Position numbers and translations under genes: made by a program. 64,000 bases of DNA from positions 186,001-250,000 of the forward strand of contig NZ_FORH01000007.1 of assembly GCF_900113955.1 (NCBI RefSeq). The letters run 5' to 3'. The notes under the pieces were generated by a model. It did not search any database. It was not told the DNA's origin and worked only from the letters and a program-made list of their open reading frames with translations. Shown here piece by piece: positions 55,708-64,000 of this stretch; the first letter of the stretch is position 1, and every line of letters starts with the position of its first letter. Origin of the DNA: Celeribacter neptunius. GTDB taxonomy: Bacteria > Pseudomonadota > Alphaproteobacteria > Rhodobacterales > Rhodobacteraceae.

Positions 55708-56640
55708 TCACCGTGGTCCCGGTTCGGTCTCGGATCGTGTGCGCCCGCTTTCCTGTTGCAGGAAGTCGAGAAAGCTCTGCGCCGCGGTGCTGAGGCGTTT
55801 GCCTTCGCGATGGAGCGCGTACCAGCGCCGGCGCAGCGGGAAGCCTTCGACATCGAGCACGACGAGCTCGCCCGCCGCCAGTTCCAGCCGCAGCGCGTGC
55901 AGCGACAGATAGGCGATGCCAAGCCCGGAAATCACCCCCTGTTTGATCGCATCGGCATCGTCGAATTCCATATGCGGAATCAGTTCGACATGGGCGGCCT
56001 GAAACAGTTTTTCGATGGCCTGCCGTGTCCCTGATCCGGGTTCGCGTCGGATGACATTCTCCTCGGCGATCCGGGAGAGCGGGATATGTTTTGTGCCGGC
56101 CAGCGGATGATCGGGACGGGCGACGAAGGTGATGACGTTTTCCAGAAACGGTTCGGCCTGCACCGGCTGACCCTGTGGCGGCTGGCCCATGATGTAGAGA
56201 TCGTCGGCATTGGCGCCGAGCCGGTCGAGAACGGTCTCGCGATTGGTGATCTGCAGCCGCGGTTCGACCTTCGGGTGGCGGCGTTTGAAATCGCCCAGGA
56301 GCTGCGGCAGGAAATATTTCGCGGTCGAGACCACGGCGATCGAAAGCGGTCCCGCGACCTCGTGTTTCATGTCCTCGAGCGCCACTTCCATCTCGCCCAG
56401 CCGGGCCAAAATATCGCGCGAGGCTGCGGCCACCTCTTCGCCGGCGCGGGTCAGATGCAGCCGCTTGCCGATCTGTTCGGTGAGCGGCAGGCCGATCTTC
56501 TCTTCGAGCGTCTTGACCTGCATCGACACCGAGGGCTGGGTCAGATGCACCTCTTCGGCGGCGCGGGTGATCGAGCCATGCCGCGCCACCGCCTCGAACA
56601 GGCGCATCTGCTGAAAGGTTGGCGGGATGAATTTTGTCAT
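55708..56640 (-). CDS. cbbR: LysR-type regulator of RuBisCO genes, CbbR
   Basis: A 310-aa LysR regulator. The HTH (ARHGSITRAAEEVHLTQPSV) is at residues about 19-38, followed by the effector domain with DDLYIMGQPPQ and GLGIAYLSLHALRLE, typical of CbbR. It is divergent from cbbL with 77-101 bases between, the standard arrangement in which CbbR activates the Calvin-cycle operon in response to metabolites. Three codons before the end it is proline/arginine-rich (TEPGPR). Confidence 0.93.
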   Translation of the reverse strand: MTKFIPPTFQQMRLFEAVARHGSITRAAEEVHLTQPSVSMQVKTLEEKIGLPLTEQIGKRLHLTRAGEEVAAASRDILARLGEMEVALEDMKHEVAGPLSIAVVSTAKYFLPQLLGDFKRRHPKVEPRLQITNRETVLDRLGANADDLYIMGQPPQGQPVQAEPFLENVITFVARPDHPLAGTKHIPLSRIAEENVIRREPGSGTRQAIEKLFQAAHVELIPHMEFDDADAIKQGVISGLGIAYLSLHALRLELAAGELVVLDVEGFPLRRRWYALHREGKRLSTAAQSFLDFLQQESGRTRSETEPGPR

Positions 56641-56717
56641 AAATAAACCTATATGTATTACATAAAAACAATCTAGTTTTCTGTATTTGATCGGTCAACT
56701 AGCCTCTTGGTCAATCG
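56641..56717. promoter_or_regulatory. cbbR-cbbL intergenic operator/promoter region
   Basis: AT-rich 77 bases. It contains the palindrome ATGTA-T-TACAT (56653-56663) and an inverted repeat CTAGTT (56673-56678) / AACTAG (56697-56702). LysR-type sites have such T-N11-A dyads. CbbR binding is inferred from location. Confidence 0.55.
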
Positions 56718-56741
56718 ATGACCGAATGGAGGATGGCCGAG

Positions 56742-58172
56742 ATGCCGAAGGATCATACGAAGTCCTACACCGCCGGGGTGAAGGAATACCGGGAAACCTA
56801 CTGGATGCCGGAATACGTGCCCTCGGCCACGGATTTCCTGGCCTGTTTCAAGATCATCCCGCAGGAAGGCGTGCCGCGCGAAGAGGCCGCTGCAGCGGTG
56901 GCCGCAGAAAGCTCCACCGGCACATGGACCACGGTCTGGACCGATCTCCTGACCGATCTCGACTATTACAAGGGCCGAGCCTATGCAATCGAGGACGTGC
57001 CGGGCAATGACGAGGCTTTTTATGCTTTCATCGCCTATCCGATCGATCTGTTCGAAGAAGGCTCCGTGGTCAACGTGCTGACCTCGCTCGTCGGCAATGT
57101 CTTCGGCTTCAAGGCGGTGCGCGCCCTGCGGCTCGAAGATGTGCGCATCCCGCTGGCTTATGTGATGACCTGCGGCGGACCGCCCAATGGCATTCAGGTC
57201 GAGCGCGATGTGATGAACAAATATGGCCGCCCCTTGCTCGGCTGTACGATCAAGCCCAAGCTGGGGCTCTCGGCCAAGAACTATGGCCGGGCGTGTTACG
57301 AGGGGCTGCGCGGCGGCCTGGATTTCACCAAGGATGACGAGAACGTCAATTCCCAGCCCTTCATGCGCTGGCGCCAGCGGTTCGATTTTGTCATGGAGGC
57401 GATCCAGAAGGCGGAGGCCGAGACCGGCGAACGCAAGGGGCACTACCTGAACGTCACCGCGCCGACGCCGGAAGAGATGTACAAACGCGCCGAATACGCC
57501 AAGGAGCTGGGTGCACCAATCATCATGCATGATTATCTCACCGGCGGCTTCACCGCCAACACAGGGCTCGCCAATTGGTGTCGCGACAACGGCATGTTGT
57601 TGCACATCCACCGCGCCATGCACGCCGTGCTCGACCGTAACCCCAATCACGGTATCCATTTCCGGGTGCTGACCAAGATGCTGCGCCTCTCGGGCGGCGA
57701 TCACCTGCACACCGGTACCGTGGTGGGTAAGCTCGAAGGCGATCGGGAGTCGACCCTTGGCTGGATCGACCTGCTGCGCGAGCGCTACGTCAAGGAGGAT
57801 CGCTCCCGCGGTCTCTTCTTTGATCAGGACTGGGGCTCGATGCCCGGCGCCTTTGCGGTCGCTTCCGGCGGTATCCATGTCTGGCACATGCCGGCGCTGG
57901 TGACGATTTTCGGCAATGACGCGGTGCTGCAATTCGGTGGCGGCACGCTGGGCCATCCCTGGGGCAACGCGGCGGGGGCCGCGGCCAACCGGGTGGCACT
58001 CGAGGCCTGTGTCGAGGCGCGCAATCAGGGGCGTCAGCTCGAGAAGGAGGGCAAGGACATTCTGACCAAGGCGGCCAAGTCGAGCCCGGAGCTCGCCACG
58101 GCGATGGAGACCTGGAAGGAAATCAAGTTCGAATTCGACACGGTCGACAAGCTCGATGTGCAGCACCGTTGA
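56742..58172 (+). CDS. cbbL: RuBisCO large subunit, form IA
   Basis: A 476-aa large subunit of ribulose-1,5-bisphosphate carboxylase. The carbamylated active-site lysine motif is [13 protein letters not shown], with [12 protein letters not shown] before it and [20 protein letters not shown] after. The N-terminus ([18 protein letters not shown]) and length fit form IA (green-like), not the longer form IC. Of three in-frame ATGs (56718, 56733, 56742), only the last has a properly spaced GGAGG. It heads cbbLSQO. Confidence 0.96.
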   Translation: MPKDHTKSYTAGVKEYRETYWMPEYVPSATDFLACFKIIPQEGVPREEAAAAVAAESSTGTWTTVWTDLLTDLDYYKGRAYAIEDVPGNDEAFYAFIAYPIDLFEEGSVVNVLTSLVGNVFGFKAVRALRLEDVRIPLAYVMTCGGPPNGIQVERDVMNKYGRPLLGCTIKPKLGLSAKNYGRACYEGLRGGLDFTKDDENVNSQPFMRWRQRFDFVMEAIQKAEAETGERKGHYLNVTAPTPEEMYKRAEYAKELGAPIIMHDYLTGGFTANTGLANWCRDNGMLLHIHRAMHAVLDRNPNHGIHFRVLTKMLRLSGGDHLHTGTVVGKLEGDRESTLGWIDLLRERYVKEDRSRGLFFDQDWGSMPGAFAVASGGIHVWHMPALVTIFGNDAVLQFGGGTLGHPWGNAAGAAANRVALEACVEARNQGRQLEKEGKDILTKAAKSSPELATAMETWKEIKFEFDTVDKLDVQHR

Positions 58173-58248
58173 GTGAAAACTCCGGCCCCAAGGCAAGACG
58201 CTGCGGGGTCGGCATGAACTCAGTACAAAGATATGAAAGGACCGACCC

Positions 58249-58605
58249 ATGAGTGAAGTGCAGGATTACAAATCGTCGCTCTCCGATGTGAGCAGCCGCA
58301 AGTTCGAAACCTTTTCCTACCTGCCGGAAATGGATGCCGCCGGCATTCGCAAACAGGTGGAATATATCGTCTCGAAAGGCTGGAACCCGGCGGTGGAACA
58401 TACCGAACCGGAAAACGCCATGGACCATTACTGGTACATGTGGAAGCTTCCGATGTTCGGCGAGACCGATGTCGACCGCATCCTCTCGGAGGCCGATGCC
58501 TGTCATAAGGCGCATCCGAACAACCATGTGCGGCTGGTGGGCTATGACAATTACGCCCAGTCGAAAGGCGCCGAGATGGTGATCTACCGCGGCAATCCGG
58601 TCTGA
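58249..58605 (+). CDS. cbbS: RuBisCO small subunit, form IA
   Basis: A 118-aa small subunit. It follows the form IA pattern ([53 protein letters not shown]) and lacks the C-terminal hairpin extension of red-type (IC/ID) subunits. It assembles with CbbL as L8S8. The 76-base gap to cbbL contains a GGCCCC/GGGGTC inverted repeat that may tune relative expression. Confidence 0.96.
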   Translation: MSEVQDYKSSLSDVSSRKFETFSYLPEMDAAGIRKQVEYIVSKGWNPAVEHTEPENAMDHYWYMWKLPMFGETDVDRILSEADACHKAHPNNHVRLVGYDNYAQSKGAEMVIYRGNPV

Positions 58606-58730
58606 GACACGGCCTGCGATTATATGCGGAAAAGACGGGGCAGGGGCCGATGGGCGCCGCCCCGGGACAGTCAGAACAGCAAAACAGTCTGAACAGAAAA
58701 AGGGCGCGAAAGCGTCCGGGGTGATCCGAA

Positions 58731-59540
58731 ATGACCAAACATGATGTGGACCAGTTCGCCGTGACCCGCGAGCCTTTCTACCGCGAGGTGGCGGGCGAGA
58801 TCGCGCTTTACGAAGCCGCCTATGCCCGCCGCATGCCGGTGATGCTCAAGGGGCCGACCGGCGCCGGTAAATCGCGTTTCGTCGAATATATGGCCTGGAA
58901 ACTCGGCCGGCCGCTGATCACCGTGGCCTCGAACGAGGATATGACCGCCTCGGATCTGGTCGGGCGGTTTCTCTTGGATAAAGACGGCACCAAATGGCAG
59001 GACGGTCCCTTGACCACCGCCGCGCGGATCGGCGCGATCTGTTATCTCGACGAGATCGTCGAGGCGCGGCAGGACACCACTGTGGTGATCCACCCGCTGA
59101 CCGATCACCGCCGCCAGCTGCCCTTGGACAAGAAGGGCGAGCTGATCGAGGCGCATCCCGATTTCCAACTCGTGATCTCCTACAACCCCGGCTACCAGTC
59201 GCTGATGAAGGATCTGAAACAGTCGACGAAACAACGCTTTGCCGCGCTGGATTTCGACTATCCGGAGGCGGCGCTGGAAAGTGAGATCGTTGCAGCCGAG
59301 ACCGGGGTCGACGCTAAGACCGCCGAGAAACTCGTCCAGATCGCCCATCGTTCGCGCAACCTGAAGGGCCACGGGCTGGACGAAGGTATCTCGACCCGGC
59401 TCCTGGTCTACGCCGGCCAGATGATCGCCCAGGGGGTCGATCCCAAATCTGCCTGTCAGATGACCTTGGTGACGCCGCTGACCGATGACCCGGACATGCG
59501 CGAGACGCTTCTGGCGGCGGTGGAGACCTTCTTCGTCTGA
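58731..59540 (+). CDS. cbbQ: CbbQ, MoxR-type AAA+ RuBisCO activase subunit
   Basis: A 269-aa AAA+ ATPase of the CbbQ/NirQ/NorQ family. Walker A is GPTGAGKS near residue 42, Walker B is [11 protein letters not shown], and the family motif [20 protein letters not shown] follows. With CbbO it forms the Q2O-type activase that removes inhibitory sugar phosphates from form IA (or II) RuBisCO. It lies 125 bases after cbbS. Confidence 0.93.
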   Translation: MTKHDVDQFAVTREPFYREVAGEIALYEAAYARRMPVMLKGPTGAGKSRFVEYMAWKLGRPLITVASNEDMTASDLVGRFLLDKDGTKWQDGPLTTAARIGAICYLDEIVEARQDTTVVIHPLTDHRRQLPLDKKGELIEAHPDFQLVISYNPGYQSLMKDLKQSTKQRFAALDFDYPEAALESEIVAAETGVDAKTAEKLVQIAHRSRNLKGHGLDEGISTRLLVYAGQMIAQGVDPKSACQMTLVTPLTDDPDMRETLLAAVETFFV

Positions 59541-59574
59541 CGCGGCTAGGCGGACCGATGCAGGAGGGGACATC

Positions 59575-61917
59575 ATGACACTTGATTCTGAAGATATGCG
59601 GGCCTGTTTTGCCAAGGCCCCGCCCGAGACCTTCGCCACTGTCGAGGCGGAGTTCCACGAGGCCGCAAGGGTGATGAGCGCCGCCGGGCTGGCCGATTAT
59701 ATGGAGGGCGCAAAAGCGCTCTGCGCCCTCGGGCGCGGCCATGATCTGGTGCTGGCCTATCTGGAAAACATGCCCGCCGTCGCCCGCGAATGCGGTGAGG
59801 ACGTGATCCGCGATTGCGTCGGGGCGGCGATGAAACTGAGCTCAATGACCTCGGGCGATGTGATCGCGCTCCTGTTTGCCTCCCTGCCCATGGCGGCGCG
59901 GCGTCTGGGTGATCCGGAATTGCTGCGCGGCTATCTTCAGCTCATCCATCAGCTCTCCGCCAAGGCGGCACGGGGCCTGCGCCCGATGTTGGGCGTGACC
60001 GACGAGCTTTTGTCCAAGCTCACCCTGTCGGGGCTGAAACGCTGGGCCAATTTCGGCGCCGAGGCCTATCGCCGCGACCTGCCGAACCTGACCAGGTATT
60101 TCGCGCTCGAAAGCGCCGATGCCAAGAAAATGCTGCAACAGGAACGCCGCGGCACGCTGTTCATCGACACCCAGCGCAAGTTGAATTTCTACCTGAGGGC
60201 GCTTTGGGCACGCGACTTCTTCCTGCGCCCGACGGCGGCCGATTACGACGGGTTTCGCCCCTATATCGACGGCCACGTGCTGCATCTGCCCGATGCGGTG
60301 GATGATCTCGGCGGGATCTCCGGTCATGATCTCTACCGGGCGATGACGGCGCATATGGCCGCGCATATCCAATATTCCAGCGCCGCGATCTCCGCCGAAC
60401 AGCTGACGCCGGCGCAGATGTTCTTCATCGGTATGATCGAGGATGCACGGGTGGAATATTGTGCCGCGCGGGCGTTCCCGGGGTTGCGAAAACTTTGGGG
60501 CCGCCTGCTGGCCCGACGGGTCGAGGCGCCGCCGGAGCATCCGACGGTGCTGGCACTGGAGCGGTTCGCTGAGGCGCTGGGCGATCCGGCCCTGCGGCTC
60601 GAGGCCCCGGCGCTCGATGCCTTGGCGGCAAAGTTCCATGCCGGGATCGGTGAGCTTGCCGAGGACAACCATTTCTCCTGGGAGCTCGGGCTGGAGCTTT
60701 ATCACATCTTCGCGGCGCGCCGGGATGTGCCGAGCCTGCGCATCCTCAATTCCCTGCGCATCCCCTATCGCGACGACAACCGATTTGTCTGGGAATTCGA
60801 GGAATTCAACTGGGACGAACATGGCGCGGAATATCTCCCGGCGAGCCAGCGGCAGATCCGCAAACATGTCTCGGTGCTGGAAATGGCGCATGAGGTCGAT
60901 GCCGAACTGGCCGGTGACGATGCCCAGGAAATCTGGGTCTGCAGCGACAATTTCATGCCCTATGAGGATGCCGGCGAGGCCAGCACCAGTTTCAACGACA
61001 TGTGGGGCAAGGACCCGATTTCGCCACCCTATCATTATCCCGAATGGGATTATCAGGTGCAGCTCTACCGTCCCGATTGGGCCACGCTCTTCGAGCATCG
61101 CGCGAAAAAGGGCGACCCTGGCGCGATCGATGAGATCCTGATCGAACACAAGCCGATCGCGCATCGCATTCGCCAGATCATCGACCTGCTGTCGCCCGCA
61201 GGCGTCCAGCGCATCCGCAATATGGAAGACGGCGATGAGATTGATCTCAACGCCGCGGTCGATGCGATGATTGCCATCCGCATGGGCGAACAGCCCAATC
61301 CGCGCATCACCATGCGCAATGTCATCACCTCGCGAGATCTGGCGGTGACCGTGTTGCTGGACCTCTCCGAAAGCACCAATGACACGATGGAGGGTTCGGA
61401 GAAGACCGTGTTGCAGCTGACCCGCGAGGCCGCCGCACTGGTCGCCACCGCGATCGAGGGCATCGGCGATCCTTTCGCCCTGCATGGCTTTGCCTCGGAC
61501 GGGCGCCATCAGGTGCAATACTATCGCTTCAAGGATTGGGGCCAGCCCTTTGGCGAGGCGGCCAAGGCGCGGCTCGACGGCATGATCGGCGGGCTTTCGA
61601 CCCGCATGGGGACGGCGCTGCGCCACGCGGGCGCGGGGCTGTTGAAACAGCCGGAGCGGCGCAAGTTGATCCTTCTGGTGACCGACGGCGAACCGGCGGA
61701 TATCGATGAGCGCGATCCGCAGCATCTGCGCCACGACACCCGAAAGGCGGTCGAGGAGCTGGCCGGCAAAGGGGTGATGACCTATTGCCTGACGCTGGAT
61801 CCCGAGGCGGATCGCTATGTCAAACGCATCTTTGGCGCCAACAACTACACCGTGGTCGACCACGTGGCGCGATTGCCGGAACAATTGCCGGTGCTCTTCG
61901 CGTCGCTGACCGGCTGA
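59575..61917 (+). CDS. cbbO: CbbO, von Willebrand A-domain RuBisCO activase adaptor
   Basis: A 780-aa protein. The long N-terminal helical region includes SGHDLYRAMTAHMAAHIQYS; the C-terminal VWA domain has the metal-ion-dependent adhesion site DLSESTND and later LVTDGEPADIDERDP. It bridges the CbbQ hexamer to RuBisCO. An AGGAGGGGA site fixes the ATG at 59575; an upstream in-frame start lies inside cbbQ. Length matches CbbO. Confidence 0.93.
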   Translation: MTLDSEDMRACFAKAPPETFATVEAEFHEAARVMSAAGLADYMEGAKALCALGRGHDLVLAYLENMPAVARECGEDVIRDCVGAAMKLSSMTSGDVIALLFASLPMAARRLGDPELLRGYLQLIHQLSAKAARGLRPMLGVTDELLSKLTLSGLKRWANFGAEAYRRDLPNLTRYFALESADAKKMLQQERRGTLFIDTQRKLNFYLRALWARDFFLRPTAADYDGFRPYIDGHVLHLPDAVDDLGGISGHDLYRAMTAHMAAHIQYSSAAISAEQLTPAQMFFIGMIEDARVEYCAARAFPGLRKLWGRLLARRVEAPPEHPTVLALERFAEALGDPALRLEAPALDALAAKFHAGIGELAEDNHFSWELGLELYHIFAARRDVPSLRILNSLRIPYRDDNRFVWEFEEFNWDEHGAEYLPASQRQIRKHVSVLEMAHEVDAELAGDDAQEIWVCSDNFMPYEDAGEASTSFNDMWGKDPISPPYHYPEWDYQVQLYRPDWATLFEHRAKKGDPGAIDEILIEHKPIAHRIRQIIDLLSPAGVQRIRNMEDGDEIDLNAAVDAMIAIRMGEQPNPRITMRNVITSRDLAVTVLLDLSESTNDTMEGSEKTVLQLTREAAALVATAIEGIGDPFALHGFASDGRHQVQYYRFKDWGQPFGEAAKARLDGMIGGLSTRMGTALRHAGAGLLKQPERRKLILLVTDGEPADIDERDPQHLRHDTRKAVEELAGKGVMTYCLTLDPEADRYVKRIFGANNYTVVDHVARLPEQLPVLFASLTG

Positions 61918-61932
61918 GCGGAGTGGGTCGGG

Positions 61933-62346
61933 ATGGCTGGGCGCTACACCAGGCATGAGGATCATCCGCCGCTCTCGGAGCGGCCCGAGGAGATCCCGGC
62001 GGAATGCTACAATTGCGCGCGACTGGCACTCATTCGCGGTGGTGGAGAGGAACCGCTCTGGCTGCCTCTGCCGGGGCTTTTGAGCCTGAAACTGGCGCTC
62101 ATGCCCGAAGCCTGGGTGGTGGCCGACTGGCGGCGCGGGCAGATGCCGCTGATCGTCTGGGCGGAGTTCCGTCCCGCCCCCGACCGCGGTCTGCATCAGC
62201 CGGTACCCTGTGCCCTGCGGAACTACACCGGTGCGGCGGAGCGGATTTTCCCCTCTGTTTGCCGGATCATGCAGCGCCAGCTGCGGGCGCATCTGACAGA
62301 GCCGGGAAGAGAGGCTCAGGTCCTTCCCTTGTCCGCCCGGTCGTAG
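61933..62346 (+). CDS. Hypothetical protein downstream of cbbO
   Basis: A 137-aa protein on the same strand, 15 bases after cbbO, so probably co-transcribed. It has no signal peptide. Notable are CYNCARLALIRGGG, a hydrophobic LWLPLPGLLSLKLALMPEAW stretch and three cysteines. I recognise no family; a RuBisCO-activation accessory is only a guess from position. Confidence 0.55.
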   Translation: MAGRYTRHEDHPPLSERPEEIPAECYNCARLALIRGGGEEPLWLPLPGLLSLKLALMPEAWVVADWRRGQMPLIVWAEFRPAPDRGLHQPVPCALRNYTGAAERIFPSVCRIMQRQLRAHLTEPGREAQVLPLSARS

Positions 62347-62494
62347 AAATCCTGCGCAAAACCGGGCAACATCATCGGCTCAGCGGGCGGGCTTGTCGTC
62401 TCTCGGCAGCCGTGTCTGGACGGCTGCCGGAAATCTGCTTGAGACTTGTCGGGGCGTGAGGCGGCACAGCGCGCGCAAAGCCGTTCTTATACGC

Positions 62495-63235
62495 TCAGAC
62501 CGAGGCTTGCAGCAGCTCTTGCGAATAGGCGTGCTGGGCCTGCATCCCGCGCAGCGCCGCGACATCCATGATCTCGACAATCTCGCCATGCCGCATCGCG
62601 GCCAGCCGGTCGCACATATGGCCGACCACCGACAGGTCATGGGAGACCATCAGATAGGTCAGGCCCCGGTCCTTGCGCAGATCGACCAAGAGATTGAGGA
62701 TCTCCGCCTGCACCGAGACATCGAGGGCCGAGGTCGGTTCGTCCAGCAGCAACAGTTTCGGTTCGGGCGCCAGCGCCCGGGCGATGGCGACGCGTTGTCT
62801 CTGCCCGCCGGAGAGCTGGTGCGGATAGCGGAAGCGGAATTTCTGCCCGAGCCCGACATCGTCCAACAGCTTGACCACGCGCGCGTCGATGTCACGGAAC
62901 CCGTGCAGCGCCAGGGTTTCGCCCAGCACCTGATCAACCGAATGGCGCGGGTGCAGCGAGGCATAGGGGTCCTGAAACACCATTTGCACGGTCTTGTAGA
63001 AGCTCTTGCGACGCTGTTTGCCGAGCCGTTCGCCATTGACCGTGATGCCGCCGGACCATTCGGGGGCAAGCCCGGTGATGGCGCGCAGGATGGTGGATTT
63101 GCCCGAGCCACTTTCGCCGACAAGGCCAAAGCTTTCACCCTCGGGTACGGAAAACTCCGCGCCCTTGACCGCGTCCACCCGGTTGTGGCCATGGCCGAAC
63201 CAGACGTCGAGCTGTTTGATTTCAAGCATATTCAT
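62495..63235 (-). CDS. Peptide-type ABC importer ATPase (DppF/OppF-like)
   Basis: A 246-aa ATP-binding subunit. Walker A is GESGSGKS, the signature LSGGQRQRVAIARAL, and Walker [15 protein letters not shown], with switch histidine SHDLSVV. It lacks the long C-terminal oligopeptide-ATPase extension of full-length DppF (about 320 aa), so it is a short form. The start overlaps the stop of the upstream ATPase gene as ATGA. Substrate unknown (peptides, opines or nickel are possible). Confidence 0.88.
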   Translation of the reverse strand: MNMLEIKQLDVWFGHGHNRVDAVKGAEFSVPEGESFGLVGESGSGKSTILRAITGLAPEWSGGITVNGERLGKQRRKSFYKTVQMVFQDPYASLHPRHSVDQVLGETLALHGFRDIDARVVKLLDDVGLGQKFRFRYPHQLSGGQRQRVAIARALAPEPKLLLLDEPTSALDVSVQAEILNLLVDLRKDRGLTYLMVSHDLSVVGHMCDRLAAMRHGEIVEIMDVAALRGMQAQHAYSQELLQASV

Positions 63236-64000
63236 GATCGTCCACTCACGCTTGGGGCCTCGGACCAGGCGGGATCGCGCTGCAGCACTTCGAGATGATC
63301 GCGCGGCGCGTCGAGCCGCGGCAGCGAATTCAGGAGCCCGCGGGTATAGGGATGTTTCGCCTCGTGCAGCTTGTCGGCCTCACAGACCTCGACGACGCGC
63401 CCGGCATACATGATCAGCACCCGGTCGCAGAAATCGGCGACGAGGTTCAGGTCATGGCTGATGAAGATCAGCCCCATGCCGCGCTCGCGCACGAGCTTGT
63501 CCATGATGTCCAGGACCTGACGCTGCACCGAGACATCGAGCGCCGAGGTCGGCTCGTCGGCAATCAGGATTTCGGGGTTGGGGATCAGCATCATGGCGAT
63601 CATGATCCGCTGGCCCATGCCGCCCGACATCTCGTGCGGATAGGCCCGCATCACCCGTTCGGGATCGCGGATCGACACCGCCTCCAGCATCTCGATCGAT
63701 TTGGCATAGGCTTCCGATTTCGAGGCTTTGGAATGCAGCCGGTAGGCTTCCATGATCTGATCGCCGATGGTCATCACCGGGTTGAGCGAGAATTTCGGAT
63801 CCTGCATCACCATGCTGATGCGCTTGCCGCGCACCTCGCGCATCTCCTTTTCGCTCAGCTGCAAAAGGTCCTGCCCTTCGAGCGAGATATGATCGGCCTC
63901 GACGACCCCCGGCGCCCGGATCAGGCGCAGGATCGAACGGCCGGTCATCGATTTGCCGGACCCGCTTTCGCCGACGATGCCGAGCCGTTCACGCCCCAGC
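63232..64000 (-). CDS. Peptide-type ABC importer ATPase (DppD/OppD-like), 5' end outside window
   Basis: At least 255 aa of an OppD/DppD-type ATPase. At the right edge the Walker A ([12 protein letters not shown]) is partly included; then [20 protein letters not shown], the variant signature [15 protein letters not shown], Walker [15 protein letters not shown], and the C-terminal [15 protein letters not shown] oligopeptide-transporter motif. The true start lies beyond position 64000. It is coupled to the following DppF-like gene; the permeases and binding protein are probably further right. Confidence 0.9.
   Translation of the reverse strand, partial: LGRERLGIVGESGSGKSMTGRSILRLIRAPGVVEADHISLEGQDLLQLSEKEMREVRGKRISMVMQDPKFSLNPVMTIGDQIMEAYRLHSKASKSEAYAKSIEMLEAVSIRDPERVMRAYPHEMSGGMGQRIMIAMMLIPNPEILIADEPTSALDVSVQRQVLDIMDKLVRERGMGLIFISHDLNLVADFCDRVLIMYAGRVVEVCEADKLHEAKHPYTRGLLNSLPRLDAPRDHLEVLQRDPAWSEAPSVSGRS

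Noticed and set aside
56742-58172. CbbL as red-type form IC
   Set aside because: N-terminus, length, the short small subunit and linkage to cbbQ/cbbO all fit form IA.
58173-58248. Inverted repeat between cbbL and cbbS as a full terminator
   Set aside because: Stem is interrupted and lacks a T-run, and cbbS must be co-expressed; at most an attenuating or stabilising structure.
59842-62292. 816-codon minus-strand frame opposite cbbO
   Set aside because: Antisense to a clear CbbO; composition typical of a GC-bias artefact.

Overview
The window looks like chromosomal DNA of a GC-rich alphaproteobacterium, most likely a member of the Rhodobacterales/Rhodobacteraceae. The pointers are a GlpSTPQUV-type glycerol ABC importer, an additional RpoN paralogue, a CbbR-controlled form IA RuBisCO locus with CbbQ/CbbO, an ectoine-hydrolase locus, and dense operons with TGATG/ATGA overlaps and purine-rich ribosome binding sites. 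I see no rRNA, tRNA, CRISPR array, integrase or insertion sequence. All family names come from reading the proteins; no database search was run.

Layout. 1-2344: 5' part of a flavin-type monooxygenase behind an AcoR-like regulator that has lost its GAFTGA loop, with a perfect 20-bp palindrome between them. 2597-14018: glycerol uptake and catabolism (glpR divergent from glpD-glpS-glpT-glpP-glpQ-glpU-glpV, then glpK and an iron-type alcohol dehydrogenase). 14135-19139: housekeeping and redox genes (a type I MurB, a SufR-like Fe-S regulator divergent from sodB, fdxA overlapping a flavin reductase, and an XdhC/MobA-like molybdenum-cofactor pair). 19565-25676: five tightly coupled genes for exported proteins carrying NADase-type glycan-binding, SH3, PASTA, Sel1 and peptidoglycan-binding modules; this is the least explained block. 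25716-29955: an acetyltransferase and a group of small/WD40 proteins of unknown role.

30039-48700 is the centrepiece: a second sigma-54 gene, a -24/-12 promoter, and a soluble di-iron monooxygenase operon of the propane/MimABCD type (hydroxylase large subunit, reductase, hydroxylase small subunit, coupling protein). It continues with an amidohydrolase, a MIP18/DUF59 protein, a specialised GroEL-like chaperonin, a zinc alcohol dehydrogenase, a glyoxalase I, a Tat-exported gluconate-dehydrogenase-subunit-3-like protein, a GMC flavoprotein with an FAD-glucose-dehydrogenase-like cysteine motif, KatG, an unknown 189-aa protein and a GAFTGA-containing AcoR/MimR-type activator. Read together these could oxidise a short alkane or ketone, carry the alcohol onward, dispose of methylglyoxal and H2O2, and be switched by a dedicated sigma-54/activator pair (inference).

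48721-64000: an Lrp regulator divergent from an MdeB-like 2-oxoacid dehydrogenase E1; an ectoine-degradation-like operon (doeA, an ArgE-family deacylase, a GntR regulator) divergent from a DoeX-like Lrp/AsnC regulator; cbbR divergent from cbbL-cbbS-cbbQ-cbbO and a small unknown gene; and two ATPase genes of a peptide-type ABC importer, the second running off the right edge.
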